A DNA stretch of 64,000 bases from Ardenticatenaceae bacterium (GTDB lineage Bacteria; Chloroflexota; Anaerolineae; Promineifilales; Promineifilaceae). Location: positions 310,001 through 374,000 of the forward strand of contig JACKCC010000008.1 in assembly GCA_020634245.1 (NCBI GenBank), in the 5' to 3' direction. Positions within the stretch are counted from its first letter, which is position 1. Each line of letters starts with the position of its first letter. The notes beneath the pieces were generated by a model, which worked only from the letters and a program-made list of their open reading frames with translations, made no database searches and was not told where the DNA came from. Positions 52,301 to 59,750 of this stretch are shown here, piece after piece. Position numbers and translations under genes: made by a program.

Positions 52301-54763
52301 AGCACAAGCAGGGAAATCAGGTGGATTGGCCGCAGCAGCGCCATCTGGCTGCGGAATGTACTCGTTGCCAGTGAAAACGCTCAGCGTTTCTTCGCTTTCC
52401 ACGGTGTAAACGGGCCGTCCGGTGAAAGGATCGGTGGGGATGACCACTTCTACCAGATAATCGCCAATAGCCAGCTCACCAAAGCCGTAATTACCGTCTA
52501 CCGTGGTGAAATCGTTGGAAATCTGGGTGCCCATTTGCATGGGTTCCAAACATTCTTTGTTATCAGCAGCAGCGGGCAAGAGCCAGCGATCAACAGGATT
52601 GCCATCGATGTCGTAAGCCTGGCAGCCGCGCGGCCGTTCGTAGATTTCGGTTTCGGTGGTTTCAACTAAGGCGCCTTTAGCATAGGAACCATCGGCGGCC
52701 AGTTCGTAACGGCCGTCATCTGAACAAGCCGTCCCCGGATTCGTGCCACAAGGAACTGGTTCATACAAATTCATCGTCAAACCGGGAATGCCAGGCGACC
52801 AGGGTTCTACAGCCGCTACAGAAGGATCGTATTCGGCCCGGGTTGAATCGTAGAAAACTGTACCGGCGATGCTGCCATTTGTACCGGAGACATATGGCTT
52901 CACACCCCAATCCACACGAACCGACTGGCCGATGATGGGCAGGATTTGAATGTCAACACCATTGCCTAAAACGGTCGTTTCTTCTGTTCGATTAAAAGCC
53001 TGGTAAGTGTACCCGGTTGTGGTGTAGTTTGGCGCATAAGCTTCCATAATCAACCAGTTGTTATAGGGGTACATGTTTTCGAATTCATAGGAGCCATCGG
53101 CATTGGTCGGTACCAGGACCGCACCGCGATCAAGTTCCGTGTTTTCACGACGGCGCATCACAATGGGGAATTCAGATACACCCTGCTCACCGGGGTCGCG
53201 CTTACCATTTTCGTTGGTATCGACAAAGACAAACCCATGAGCATTGGTAAACCAACCGGTGACAAAAATGACACCCAGGTCCACAATCTCGCCGTTAACC
53301 ACAGACACTTGCAGAATGTCAAGGATGGTTAATTGGGGTTCATCCCAGTAAGTGAGTAAGTAATCGCCGTCGGGCACGTTGGTTATTTCGAAGTAACCGT
53401 TGGCATCACCTTGACCAACCCATACGGCCGTATCACCGCCCAGTAAGTCACTCAAAGCAACCCAGGGATTGGCCACCACGTCACGAATCTTGGAGCCGGA
53501 CAGACCGCCCCAACGCTGCCCTTGATAAGGCAGGCCACCATTGAACGGAATGTAAACCTCGGCATTGGCGACAACGCCTTTAATCACGCCTGTTTCACCA
53601 ACATCGTTAAGCTGATCGGTGGGATGGATATAGCCAAATACGGTGAAGGGGAATGGTTCGGTGCCGATGACAAATTCGGTATCCATGCCGGTGGAGCCTT
53701 CTTGCAGCCAGGTATCCCAGGGCTTGTTACCTTCCAGGGTGGTCGTTTGCACCCAGTCAGTGCCATCAGGCGGAACAACCCATGCTTCCCAGCGGTTGGT
53801 GCTGAGATTGGGAACAAGGATACGGCCGTCTGGCCCACTCACACAAGCACCACCTGTTCCCTCAATCGGAACTGGCGCGCCGTCCACCCAGGCGTAGCCA
53901 TTGGGACCGTCGCCAGCTTCGTATTCGGTGCAAAGCGGATTGCCGTAAACGTCAGTTGTCACTTCGCCAGCCCAATCGCCAACGTGGGCCACAAAACCGC
54001 TCATGTCGGTGATGATGGGTTCGCCCGGATTGGGGACTTCGGCCGGTACGTCGGCGGCACTGTTAGGCAGCGCATTATCGTTGAAAACCTGGAAAGCCAT
54101 GGTGGAAGTCGGCAGCGGATAGGGCTGCATGGCAACCTTAACCAAAGCGACGCCCAGGTTATTGGGATTTTCTTCCATGGGGAGGGTAAACCATTGACCG
54201 TCAATTTTGAAACCATCGGCTACTACAGAAATCAAATAATCCCCGTCGGGCAGGGTCAGAGTTGTCGTCTCGCTTAATTCGATTTCGGTTCCCTGGGTGA
54301 CAATGGGGCTGGAACTCCCAATTGCCTTGATGCTGGGCCAATTACAGCTTTCGGGCCAGTTTACGTTGGGAATGGTTTCGGCTTCGTCCCGGAAAGGAGC
54401 ACACTCATCTGTTGTGCCATCCACTGAATAACGAGGCTGACGCGGATCACCAGCATTGTCTATGTTGATGATCCACTTGTAATCGGTAATGGGATCACCT
54501 TTGAGTATTCCAGGGTCTACGTCAGGGTCACCAGTTGTGCCATCCGGATTCCAATAAATTTCATCACGGGCGCTTGTTACTTTCAAGCTGATGGTATTGG
54601 TAACAGCAGCAACAGCAGACGGCCGTTCCGGCATAGCATTGGCAATCTGGTGTGCAGTAGCCGACGCAATCGAATCATCAACCATAGCTGATGAACCGGG
54701 CAAAGCAGCCAAAGCCACTGTTAAACCAAAGAGAAAAAGCAAAACCAACTTTCTATAATTCAT
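49346..54763 (-). CDS. Giant secreted protein: SdrD/Cna-type, IPT/TIG and beta-helix domains
   Basis: A 1805-residue exported protein. After the signal come several carboxypeptidase-regulatory/SdrD-B-like beta domains (GYFEITNVPDGDYLLTYWD; FVDTNENGKRDPGEQGVSEF; GYGFGELAIGDYLVEVVIPT-like text), an IPT/TIG-like domain (INIFGRHFGDVQGNGYVALD, about 1125-1210), then a right-handed parallel beta-helix with NNVLQNNGGSYGGAIRLG, YNDICGNYSAEYGGGISHYG and FNNTVAKNITT coils (about 1215-1700). It ends KQIFFPIFFQQ. ATG 54763 follows GGAGGTTTTT. Inferred role: cell-surface adhesion or polysaccharide binding. Confidence 0.92.
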   Translation of the reverse strand: MNYRKLVLLFLFGLTVALAALPGSSAMVDDSIASATAHQIANAMPERPSAVAAVTNTISLKVTSARDEIYWNPDGTTGDPDVDPGILKGDPITDYKWIINIDNAGDPRQPRYSVDGTTDECAPFRDEAETIPNVNWPESCNWPSIKAIGSSSPIVTQGTEIELSETTTLTLPDGDYLISVVADGFKIDGQWFTLPMEENPNNLGVALVKVAMQPYPLPTSTMAFQVFNDNALPNSAADVPAEVPNPGEPIITDMSGFVAHVGDWAGEVTTDVYGNPLCTEYEAGDGPNGYAWVDGAPVPIEGTGGACVSGPDGRILVPNLSTNRWEAWVVPPDGTDWVQTTTLEGNKPWDTWLQEGSTGMDTEFVIGTEPFPFTVFGYIHPTDQLNDVGETGVIKGVVANAEVYIPFNGGLPYQGQRWGGLSGSKIRDVVANPWVALSDLLGGDTAVWVGQGDANGYFEITNVPDGDYLLTYWDEPQLTILDILQVSVVNGEIVDLGVIFVTGWFTNAHGFVFVDTNENGKRDPGEQGVSEFPIVMRRRENTELDRGAVLVPTNADGSYEFENMYPYNNWLIMEAYAPNYTTTGYTYQAFNRTEETTVLGNGVDIQILPIIGQSVRVDWGVKPYVSGTNGSIAGTVFYDSTRAEYDPSVAAVEPWSPGIPGLTMNLYEPVPCGTNPGTACSDDGRYELAADGSYAKGALVETTETEIYERPRGCQAYDIDGNPVDRWLLPAAADNKECLEPMQMGTQISNDFTTVDGNYGFGELAIGDYLVEVVIPTDPFTGRPVYTVESEETLSVFTGNEYIPQPDGAAAANPPDFPACAGALHTVDVAGAGTDNYGPITLANGITVPASTTYENPDFAAEGGSIYEGTQRHYCDTKLVSVIEGRSVAPAFTFFTETPIPGRWWGLILDDLTLSTDPREWTFGEKAGIPNVPIGVYDYTNRLIRTILSDPNGLFEALMPSTTTMNAPSPSGVHANMYRLVGNDPGQPGRLNPEYNPQYRTISANFEVYPGTGIIADLAPTQVAVSIQSPGSQFNHVAQCKLADTTPEFFAVDKVTMPRRGTDAERTINIFGRHFGDVQGNGYVALDDNQAQLLNIVSWTDTQITAVVQDRMPRGPHQLTVRLDNGEDLVNGITLHIIAGAYQPTIFEVGPGMAYDPFQINLATGANYTIQDALNDAAQVNDALVLVYNRMYGLDPNNLTPEQEAEFLWNPNGVYYENLVMHSPVKLQGFGPGGVYANGDFVLGSVLNGLAYAGDNGNAAAWRDFVGNLNYVGQQQMFEGAVISVFAETANQFTAGFYASIDGFKIEGGDQQGFPNNINQIGGGNNGQPAAVVVQGGGIFVNGYARYLRIANNVLQNNGGSYGGAIRLGTPNIPAGDPTKNSQNDRIRILNNQVLANGGTNLAGGIGIFEGADRYEVAYNDICGNYSAEYGGGISHYGYSNLGSIHNNRIYFNSSMDEGGGIMIAGELPSNPATTLSPGSGRVDIYSNIVQANMSNDDGGGLRFLMAGDYRFDVYNNMFLNNISTHEGGGVALNDAPDVRFFNNTVAKNITTATAITSNGQPAPAGLSTSHNSALLQATLGNNAATFSNPLMFNNIFWDNRAGSWNGDAVAGIGQDGDPNDIYFWDMGLSDLTSSLHPTNSILTANDGAGTVYGVAADPSNLVAYPGPDALTLPNFPEFLATFDVTVQAMPWRTNPNFVGVIMVAVDLPPNLMGNYHIQPGSPAIDAGAASKGVVSAPVLDIDGEIRTLHDIGADEVSTAAANILLGSGFAAGGSLPTYNVQTVIPGSGQSLFTKQIFFPIFFQQ

Positions 54764-54858
54764 AAAAACCTCCACGAAGTACCGGTGACCTATGTTTTGA
54801 AGTTAAGGAGGAAAACAGGCGGCCGTTATATACAATTGCCCATTTACCCAACTTAAAG

Positions 54859-54868
54859 TAGTACCTCG
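54859..54868. promoter_or_regulatory. Half of the TAGTAC-N4-GTACTA palindrome
   Basis: TAGTACCTCG is identical to the left arm and spacer at 13765, but the right arm is degraded (ATAACA). It lies about 95 bases before the start of the beta-helix gene. Confidence 0.3.
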
Positions 54869-54951
54869 ATAACATTCTAGGTGAAGATGCCGTTTGAAAA
54901 ATTGAGTTTTCTTGGGGATTATTGCCAATAATCAATGATTATTGGCTTTGT

Positions 54952-55377
54952 TTAGAGTGGCGGAATGTCTATATTGGGGTAGCTCTGCCATTGAGGTAAC
55001 TGTGAAACCGGGTGATCTGATTTTTGCCGTCCAAGCGTCTGCCGGACACATTGAATAATCATTTCTGGCTCGGCTGGCTTTAATAAGTAGGCAGACGCCC
55101 CGTGCATGAGCGCTCGCTGTCGTACTTCGGGATAAGTGGTAGAGGATAGGACAATAACCGGCAGTTTATACAATGAACGAATGGAGACCAGTAGTTTCAA
55201 TCCGCTTTCATAAGGCGCTCGCAACTCAAAAATGAGCAAATCAAATGACTTGATATTTAAAATTTGGGGCATTTCCCCTGGGGAGACAACATGAGTGCTG
55301 CAACCTGCATGCTGCAAAACACGCGCCAATGAAACACGCAGGTTGTAAGAGTCGCTTACGATCAATAATTGAGTCAT
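54952..55377 (-). CDS. Single receiver-domain protein with Glu at the phosphorylation site
   Basis: A 141-residue receiver-domain protein. Where receivers have the phosphoacceptor Asp (LLxxDxxxP) it has Glu51 (FDLLIFELRAP), and the N-terminal acidic pair is reduced to one Asp (IVSDSY). The switch Ser/Thr (VLSSTTY) and Lys (YLLKPAE) remain. Asp-to-Glu changes often mimic constant phosphorylation, so this may be a permanently active partner protein. Start MTQLLIVSD at 55377 chosen by alignment; the frame extends to 55404. It lies upstream of the beta-helix gene on the same strand. Confidence 0.85.
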   Translation of the reverse strand: MTQLLIVSDSYNLRVSLARVLQHAGCSTHVVSPGEMPQILNIKSFDLLIFELRAPYESGLKLLVSIRSLYKLPVIVLSSTTYPEVRQRALMHGASAYLLKPAEPEMIIQCVRQTLGRQKSDHPVSQLPQWQSYPNIDIPPL

Positions 55378-55474
55378 CTGCCTGACAATTGCTGCCCGGA
55401 CCACGATATCTGGGTAGGTAATGTCAAGCTTTTTGCAGGTGAAAACGGGAGGACATTTTAATTAAGAGAACGAT

Positions 55475-55546
55475 GATTCTCCCATTTTCCCTGAGTAAAC
55501 CACAAAGTGACAGCGAATTTTTCTAAGAGTCTATTTGTGGTTTACC
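55475..55546 (-). promoter_or_regulatory. Composite upstream element, shared with 11723-11795
   Basis: Read on the minus strand: GGTAAACCACAAA, 31 bases, TGGTTTACTCAGGGAAAA then GGGAGAATC. Same order and spacing as at 11723. It ends about 100 bases before the receiver gene start at 55377. Confidence 0.5.
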
Positions 55547-55664
55547 CGGATGCTCAACAAAAAAAGTTGGTCCAGCCAAGTGCCAGCTATTCTAGTACAG
55601 AATGATGCTCAATTTATGTAATTTTGTTGAAAGTTATCGGAAATGTTCCAATAAACTGACGAGA

Positions 55665-56459
55665 TCAAGCCACGAGCCGGTAACCAATGCCGCGAACGGT
55701 GATGATGAAGTCAGGCTTGCGCGAATCAGCCTCAATTGCTTTGCGCAGTTCATGGATGCGCCAGCGGGCGACTTCTTTGGCTTCGATTAAACTCGGTTCG
55801 TATCCTTGTGATTCTTTCACTAGTTTTTTATAGGTGACGGTCTCCGGCGAGTGCCGCACCAGGGTAACCAAGTAATCGAAAGCGGTGGGGGTTAAAGTAA
55901 CCGGGTTTCCGTTGATGAGAACTTGCCGGGTATGCAAATCTAACCGAACAGCGCCTCTTTGGAGATAACGGGATGGGTCGATAACGGCCGTTCCCCCGTC
56001 AACCACATTCCCGCCTCCCTCAATATTTGCCAATTCAGCCAACAGTCCCTGCATCTCATCAAAAATCTCGCGCCGCCGCCGGGGCTGCTCCTGTTTCGCC
56101 AAAACCTGACTCACCCGTTCCAGAATTTGCGGTGGATCGATCGGCTTCAACAAATAATCATTAGCCCCCCGCCGCACCGCCTCTATAGCTGAATCCAAAC
56201 TGGCGTGAGCCGTGAGCAGCACAATCGGCATGTCCGGGTACAACTCCCGAATTTCCGCAAGCAGCGTCAGCCCGCTTTTATCGGGCATCTTGATATCCAA
56301 AAATACCAGACCATAAGCACCAGCACGCAGCAATCGATGGGCCTCATCAGCATTGCCGGCCGTCGTCACCACATAACCGGCACGCTGCAAAATCATCGCC
56401 AACGTTTTTCGCAAATTAGGTTCATCATCAACAACTAAAATTGATTTTGTACCAGACAT
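55665..56459 (-). CDS. Response regulator with winged-helix output domain
   Basis: A 264-residue regulator: receiver domain with Asp11-Asp12, phosphoacceptor Asp55 (LVFLDIKMPD) and Lys in YLLKPI, a linker, then an OmpR/PhoB-type winged helix (VRLDLHTRQVLINGNPVTLT ... ITVRGIGYRLVA, about 165-264). The receiver itself looks NtrC-like. ATG 56459 is preferred over 56468 because AGGA is then eight bases upstream. The kinase gene ends at 56461, so the two nearly touch and form a pair. Confidence 0.93.
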   Translation of the reverse strand: MSGTKSILVVDDEPNLRKTLAMILQRAGYVVTTAGNADEAHRLLRAGAYGLVFLDIKMPDKSGLTLLAEIRELYPDMPIVLLTAHASLDSAIEAVRRGANDYLLKPIDPPQILERVSQVLAKQEQPRRRREIFDEMQGLLAELANIEGGGNVVDGGTAVIDPSRYLQRGAVRLDLHTRQVLINGNPVTLTPTAFDYLVTLVRHSPETVTYKKLVKESQGYEPSLIEAKEVARWRIHELRKAIEADSRKPDFIITVRGIGYRLVA

Positions 56460-56460
56460 G

Positions 56461-59400
56461 TCACACATCCTGAATTGCTACAACATCGGTAACCACCGAA
56501 GGCAGCCAAATCGTAAATTTGGCACCCTGACTAACCATACTCTTCACATCAATTCGGCCGCCGTGCGACTGAATAATATCATAACAAATCGCCAGTCCCA
56601 GACCCGTCCCCGTCTCCTTGGTCGTGAAAAAGGGTTCAAATAAATGAGATAATTCATCAGCCGGAATTCCCGGCCCGTCATCTTGAATGGACACGGCCGC
56701 TTCCGACGTTTCCGCATCCACAAACATATCGACAGTAATCGAACCGCCATCAGGCTGCATCGCTTCAATCGCATTCAACCCAATATTCAACAACACCTGT
56801 TTAATTTGATTCGCATCAGCCATTACAACCAGATCATTTGACCAGGATAAATTCTGCCAAACAACATGATGCTCTTTCAAATGCGGCTGCAAAACTGCAT
56901 AAACCTCATTCACCAATTGAGGCAGCGATACCAATTTTTTAGAACCACTGCCGCCAGGCCGGTAAACCTCCCGCAGCTGCATGACCAGATTCGATAACCG
57001 TTTCGTTTCCGACAGCGCCATTTCAATATAAGCGTTGCCCTCGGCACCCTCAGGAACATCGTATTGCGTTAAAAACAAACAATTTTTTATCGTTTGCAGC
57101 GGATTGTTTAACTCATGCGCCACCGAAGCAACCATACGCCCCATCGCCGACAGTTTCTGGGCCTGGACAAGCTGCGCCCTTGTTGCCTGTTCCGTTTGCA
57201 GCACACTCTTCAACTCATTAAACAACCTGGCATTTTGGATGGCCAACGAAGCATGGGCTGCCAACGCTTCCACCTGCCGGATCGTCTCCCGATCAAACAC
57301 GCCGGGTCTGGTGCTGTGAACATTGAGAAACCCGATAATCTCATCACGAATCCGAAGTGGCGCAGCAACAAAAGATTTCAGCCAGTCAGCGCCCTCTTCA
57401 TTCGGCCAATTCGGCTCATCATTATTCTCCACAATCAAAATTGGCTTACCCGTTGCTGCAACCAACTGCGATGGTGGCAGATTGCCTGCCTCCTGCCTCA
57501 TAAAAATACGATGCAGTACATCCGGCAGCCTGGGGGGCAGTACCTGATCATCCGTAGAACGTGTCAGATAAACTTTGCCATCTTGCAAAAGATAAATAGC
57601 CGCTTTTTCACACCGGGAAACAATACGCAATGTTTGATCCAGCACCGTCTGGACAATTTCATTTAGGCGCAAACTCACGCTTAACGCAGCCGATGCCTGC
57701 ACCAACGTTTCAGCAAACTGCCGCTGGGTGCGCTCAGCCTGATAAAGATTGGCCGTGGCAATAGCGATAGCCGCTGAATCGGCCAGACGCATAAGGAGCT
57801 GCTCATCTGTCGCTGAGAAAGCGTTTTCTTTGTGCACGTTGTGAACGCTAATGGTTCCCAATTGGGTCCGGCCGCTCTGCAAAGGGGCCACCATTAATGA
57901 TTTGAATTGATTTTCAACGCCAAAAGATTTAAAGCGTGAATCCTTAAGAACATTGGGGACATTAATCAAAGTGCCGGTTTTTAAGGCATTGCCGGCAATG
58001 CCTTCGTCCGCGCTCATGTACAATGCTGGGGAATCCAGGTTAGGCTGTCCACTCCATATTGCCGGATAAAGTAGGTTTTCCTCTCTCTTGAGCAGGTGAA
58101 TGACAACGCGTTCTGCCCCGTGTAGTAATTTAGGCGTAGAATCAGCAATCAACTGCAACAAATTATCCAGATCGAGGGTTTCATTTAATGATTGATTGAT
58201 AGCGGCAAGGGTTGCTGTTTCCTTTAAGCGGCGCTGGATTTCTTCGTGCTGCCGGGCATGACTGATGGCAATGGCGGCCCAGTCGGCCGCCGCCTGGAGA
58301 AGCCGTAATCCTTCATCGGTGAAAACATTGGTCTGGCGATGAGCCGCCTGAATGACACCAATGATTTGATTTTCCACTCTCAGCGGGACAGCCATCAATG
58401 TTTGTGGACCACAGTAACAAACTCTACTCAATTCTTGCGAAACCGGGTCAACCGGATCGGCCGGCGCTGTTATGAGAGTGGGTTCTGCACTGCGTATGAT
58501 CTGTCCATAGATTTCATCATGGATGGACATGGTTTGATTTATTATTGCAGCACTATCAATACCGCCATTGGCTACGCAGATGAGCTGATCTTCCTGGCGT
58601 AAAAGAATGGAGAAGCATTCTGCCTTTAGCAAGGGCATTACCTGGGAAATGACGTGATCGAAGATTGTATTGAGTGACAGGCTGGAAACAACGGTTTGCC
58701 CCAGCTGACTCAGGGTTTTTAGTTCCTGGTTTTGCCGCGCCAGTTGTTCTTCGGCCTGTTTGCGCCGGGTGATGTTGCGGATGACGATTACCTGGGAGGT
58801 GGTACGGCCGTTTTCGTTTTTGATTTCGGTCACTGTAATTTCGGCAGTAAGTATGCTGCCGTCTTTGTGACGCAGTGGCCATTCTTCATGGAAAGCGTAA
58901 CGGCCGTCAACAAACGCCCCCGTCATTTTTTGCACAAACCGTTGATACTCCTCCACCCCATCAAACAAATTCACCGCCGGGGTCTCCATCAACTCATCAA
59001 CATCATAACCCAATACGTGGGGAACCGCCGGGTTGCAAGTAATAACCCGGCGCTCAGGCATATCAACAACCAAAACAACATCACTCAGACTGGCAAATGT
59101 ATTTTCCAGTAAATCATTCGACGCCTTCAGCTCTTTTTCTATTCGCTGGTGATCGGTAAGGTAAAGAACCAGCGGGCGAAAAGAATACCGATACAACACC
59201 GGGAAAACAATTATTGTCAAAAGCGTCGCATCAAAAACAGCCTCGGTAATACTTAAAGCAATAGACATCTCCGGCGAGACGACCAATTCAATTCCCACCA
59301 TTATCGCCAATTCCACAATAAAGACGGTTATGGTTAGAACAACCAAAAGACGCCAGGGCGACATGGGAATTGCCAGATTTAGCCTGCCATTATCCAGACC

Positions 59401-59481
59401 AAAGTCCGAAAGGATGGATGGTTGCAGCAGGTCTTTTACTTTATGCCGGAAGGTTCTTTTTTCACTGACCTGTTCGTTCAT
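56461..59481 (-). CDS. Hybrid sensor kinase: membrane helices, PAS, three GAF domains, HisKA, HATPase
   Basis: A 1006-residue histidine kinase. Two N-terminal helices (LLVVLTITVFIVELAIMVGI and the next, about 45-105) are followed by a PAS domain (LENTFASLSDVVLVVDMPER, about 125-250), three GAF domains (about 255-410, 420-575 and 590-755), the phosphoacceptor box VASVAHELNNPLQ (His789), and a HATPase domain with NAIEAM, DDGPGIP and GTGLGLAI. No receiver domain, despite the multi-domain layout. Partner of the regulator at 55665. GAF domains could sense small molecules, redox state or a chromophore; no conserved bilin Cys was identified. Confidence 0.94.
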   Translation of the reverse strand: MNEQVSEKRTFRHKVKDLLQPSILSDFGLDNGRLNLAIPMSPWRLLVVLTITVFIVELAIMVGIELVVSPEMSIALSITEAVFDATLLTIIVFPVLYRYSFRPLVLYLTDHQRIEKELKASNDLLENTFASLSDVVLVVDMPERRVITCNPAVPHVLGYDVDELMETPAVNLFDGVEEYQRFVQKMTGAFVDGRYAFHEEWPLRHKDGSILTAEITVTEIKNENGRTTSQVIVIRNITRRKQAEEQLARQNQELKTLSQLGQTVVSSLSLNTIFDHVISQVMPLLKAECFSILLRQEDQLICVANGGIDSAAIINQTMSIHDEIYGQIIRSAEPTLITAPADPVDPVSQELSRVCYCGPQTLMAVPLRVENQIIGVIQAAHRQTNVFTDEGLRLLQAAADWAAIAISHARQHEEIQRRLKETATLAAINQSLNETLDLDNLLQLIADSTPKLLHGAERVVIHLLKREENLLYPAIWSGQPNLDSPALYMSADEGIAGNALKTGTLINVPNVLKDSRFKSFGVENQFKSLMVAPLQSGRTQLGTISVHNVHKENAFSATDEQLLMRLADSAAIAIATANLYQAERTQRQFAETLVQASAALSVSLRLNEIVQTVLDQTLRIVSRCEKAAIYLLQDGKVYLTRSTDDQVLPPRLPDVLHRIFMRQEAGNLPPSQLVAATGKPILIVENNDEPNWPNEEGADWLKSFVAAPLRIRDEIIGFLNVHSTRPGVFDRETIRQVEALAAHASLAIQNARLFNELKSVLQTEQATRAQLVQAQKLSAMGRMVASVAHELNNPLQTIKNCLFLTQYDVPEGAEGNAYIEMALSETKRLSNLVMQLREVYRPGGSGSKKLVSLPQLVNEVYAVLQPHLKEHHVVWQNLSWSNDLVVMADANQIKQVLLNIGLNAIEAMQPDGGSITVDMFVDAETSEAAVSIQDDGPGIPADELSHLFEPFFTTKETGTGLGLAICYDIIQSHGGRIDVKSMVSQGAKFTIWLPSVVTDVVAIQDV

Positions 59482-59709
59482 GGGAACATCCTCAATAAAG
59501 GGTGTCGTGTTGAGGAAACCGTTACAAAATTACAGAAGGCAGCATTTTCTATTTTCTACCATATCAAACTTCCTGCTGCTTGTCGATTCGAATGTAATTT
59601 TTGCCGGAACTTTCAGCAATTGCCAAGGAACAACCTTATTTTGTAATCAATAACTGGATTTGCGCTTTGACAGGCTCAGCCGCCGATGAGCTTTGACAAA
59701 AGATAGGTA

Positions 59710-59732
59710 CTGCCTGACGGCCGGCCAGGCAG
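59710..59732 (-). terminator. Possible terminator after the beta-glucosidase gene
   Basis: Short stem CTGCCTG / CAGGCAG around a GC-rich loop, with TCTTTT about ten bases further on the minus strand. Weak. Confidence 0.35.
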
Positions 59733-59750
59733 CACCCCATAGGCAGCTAT

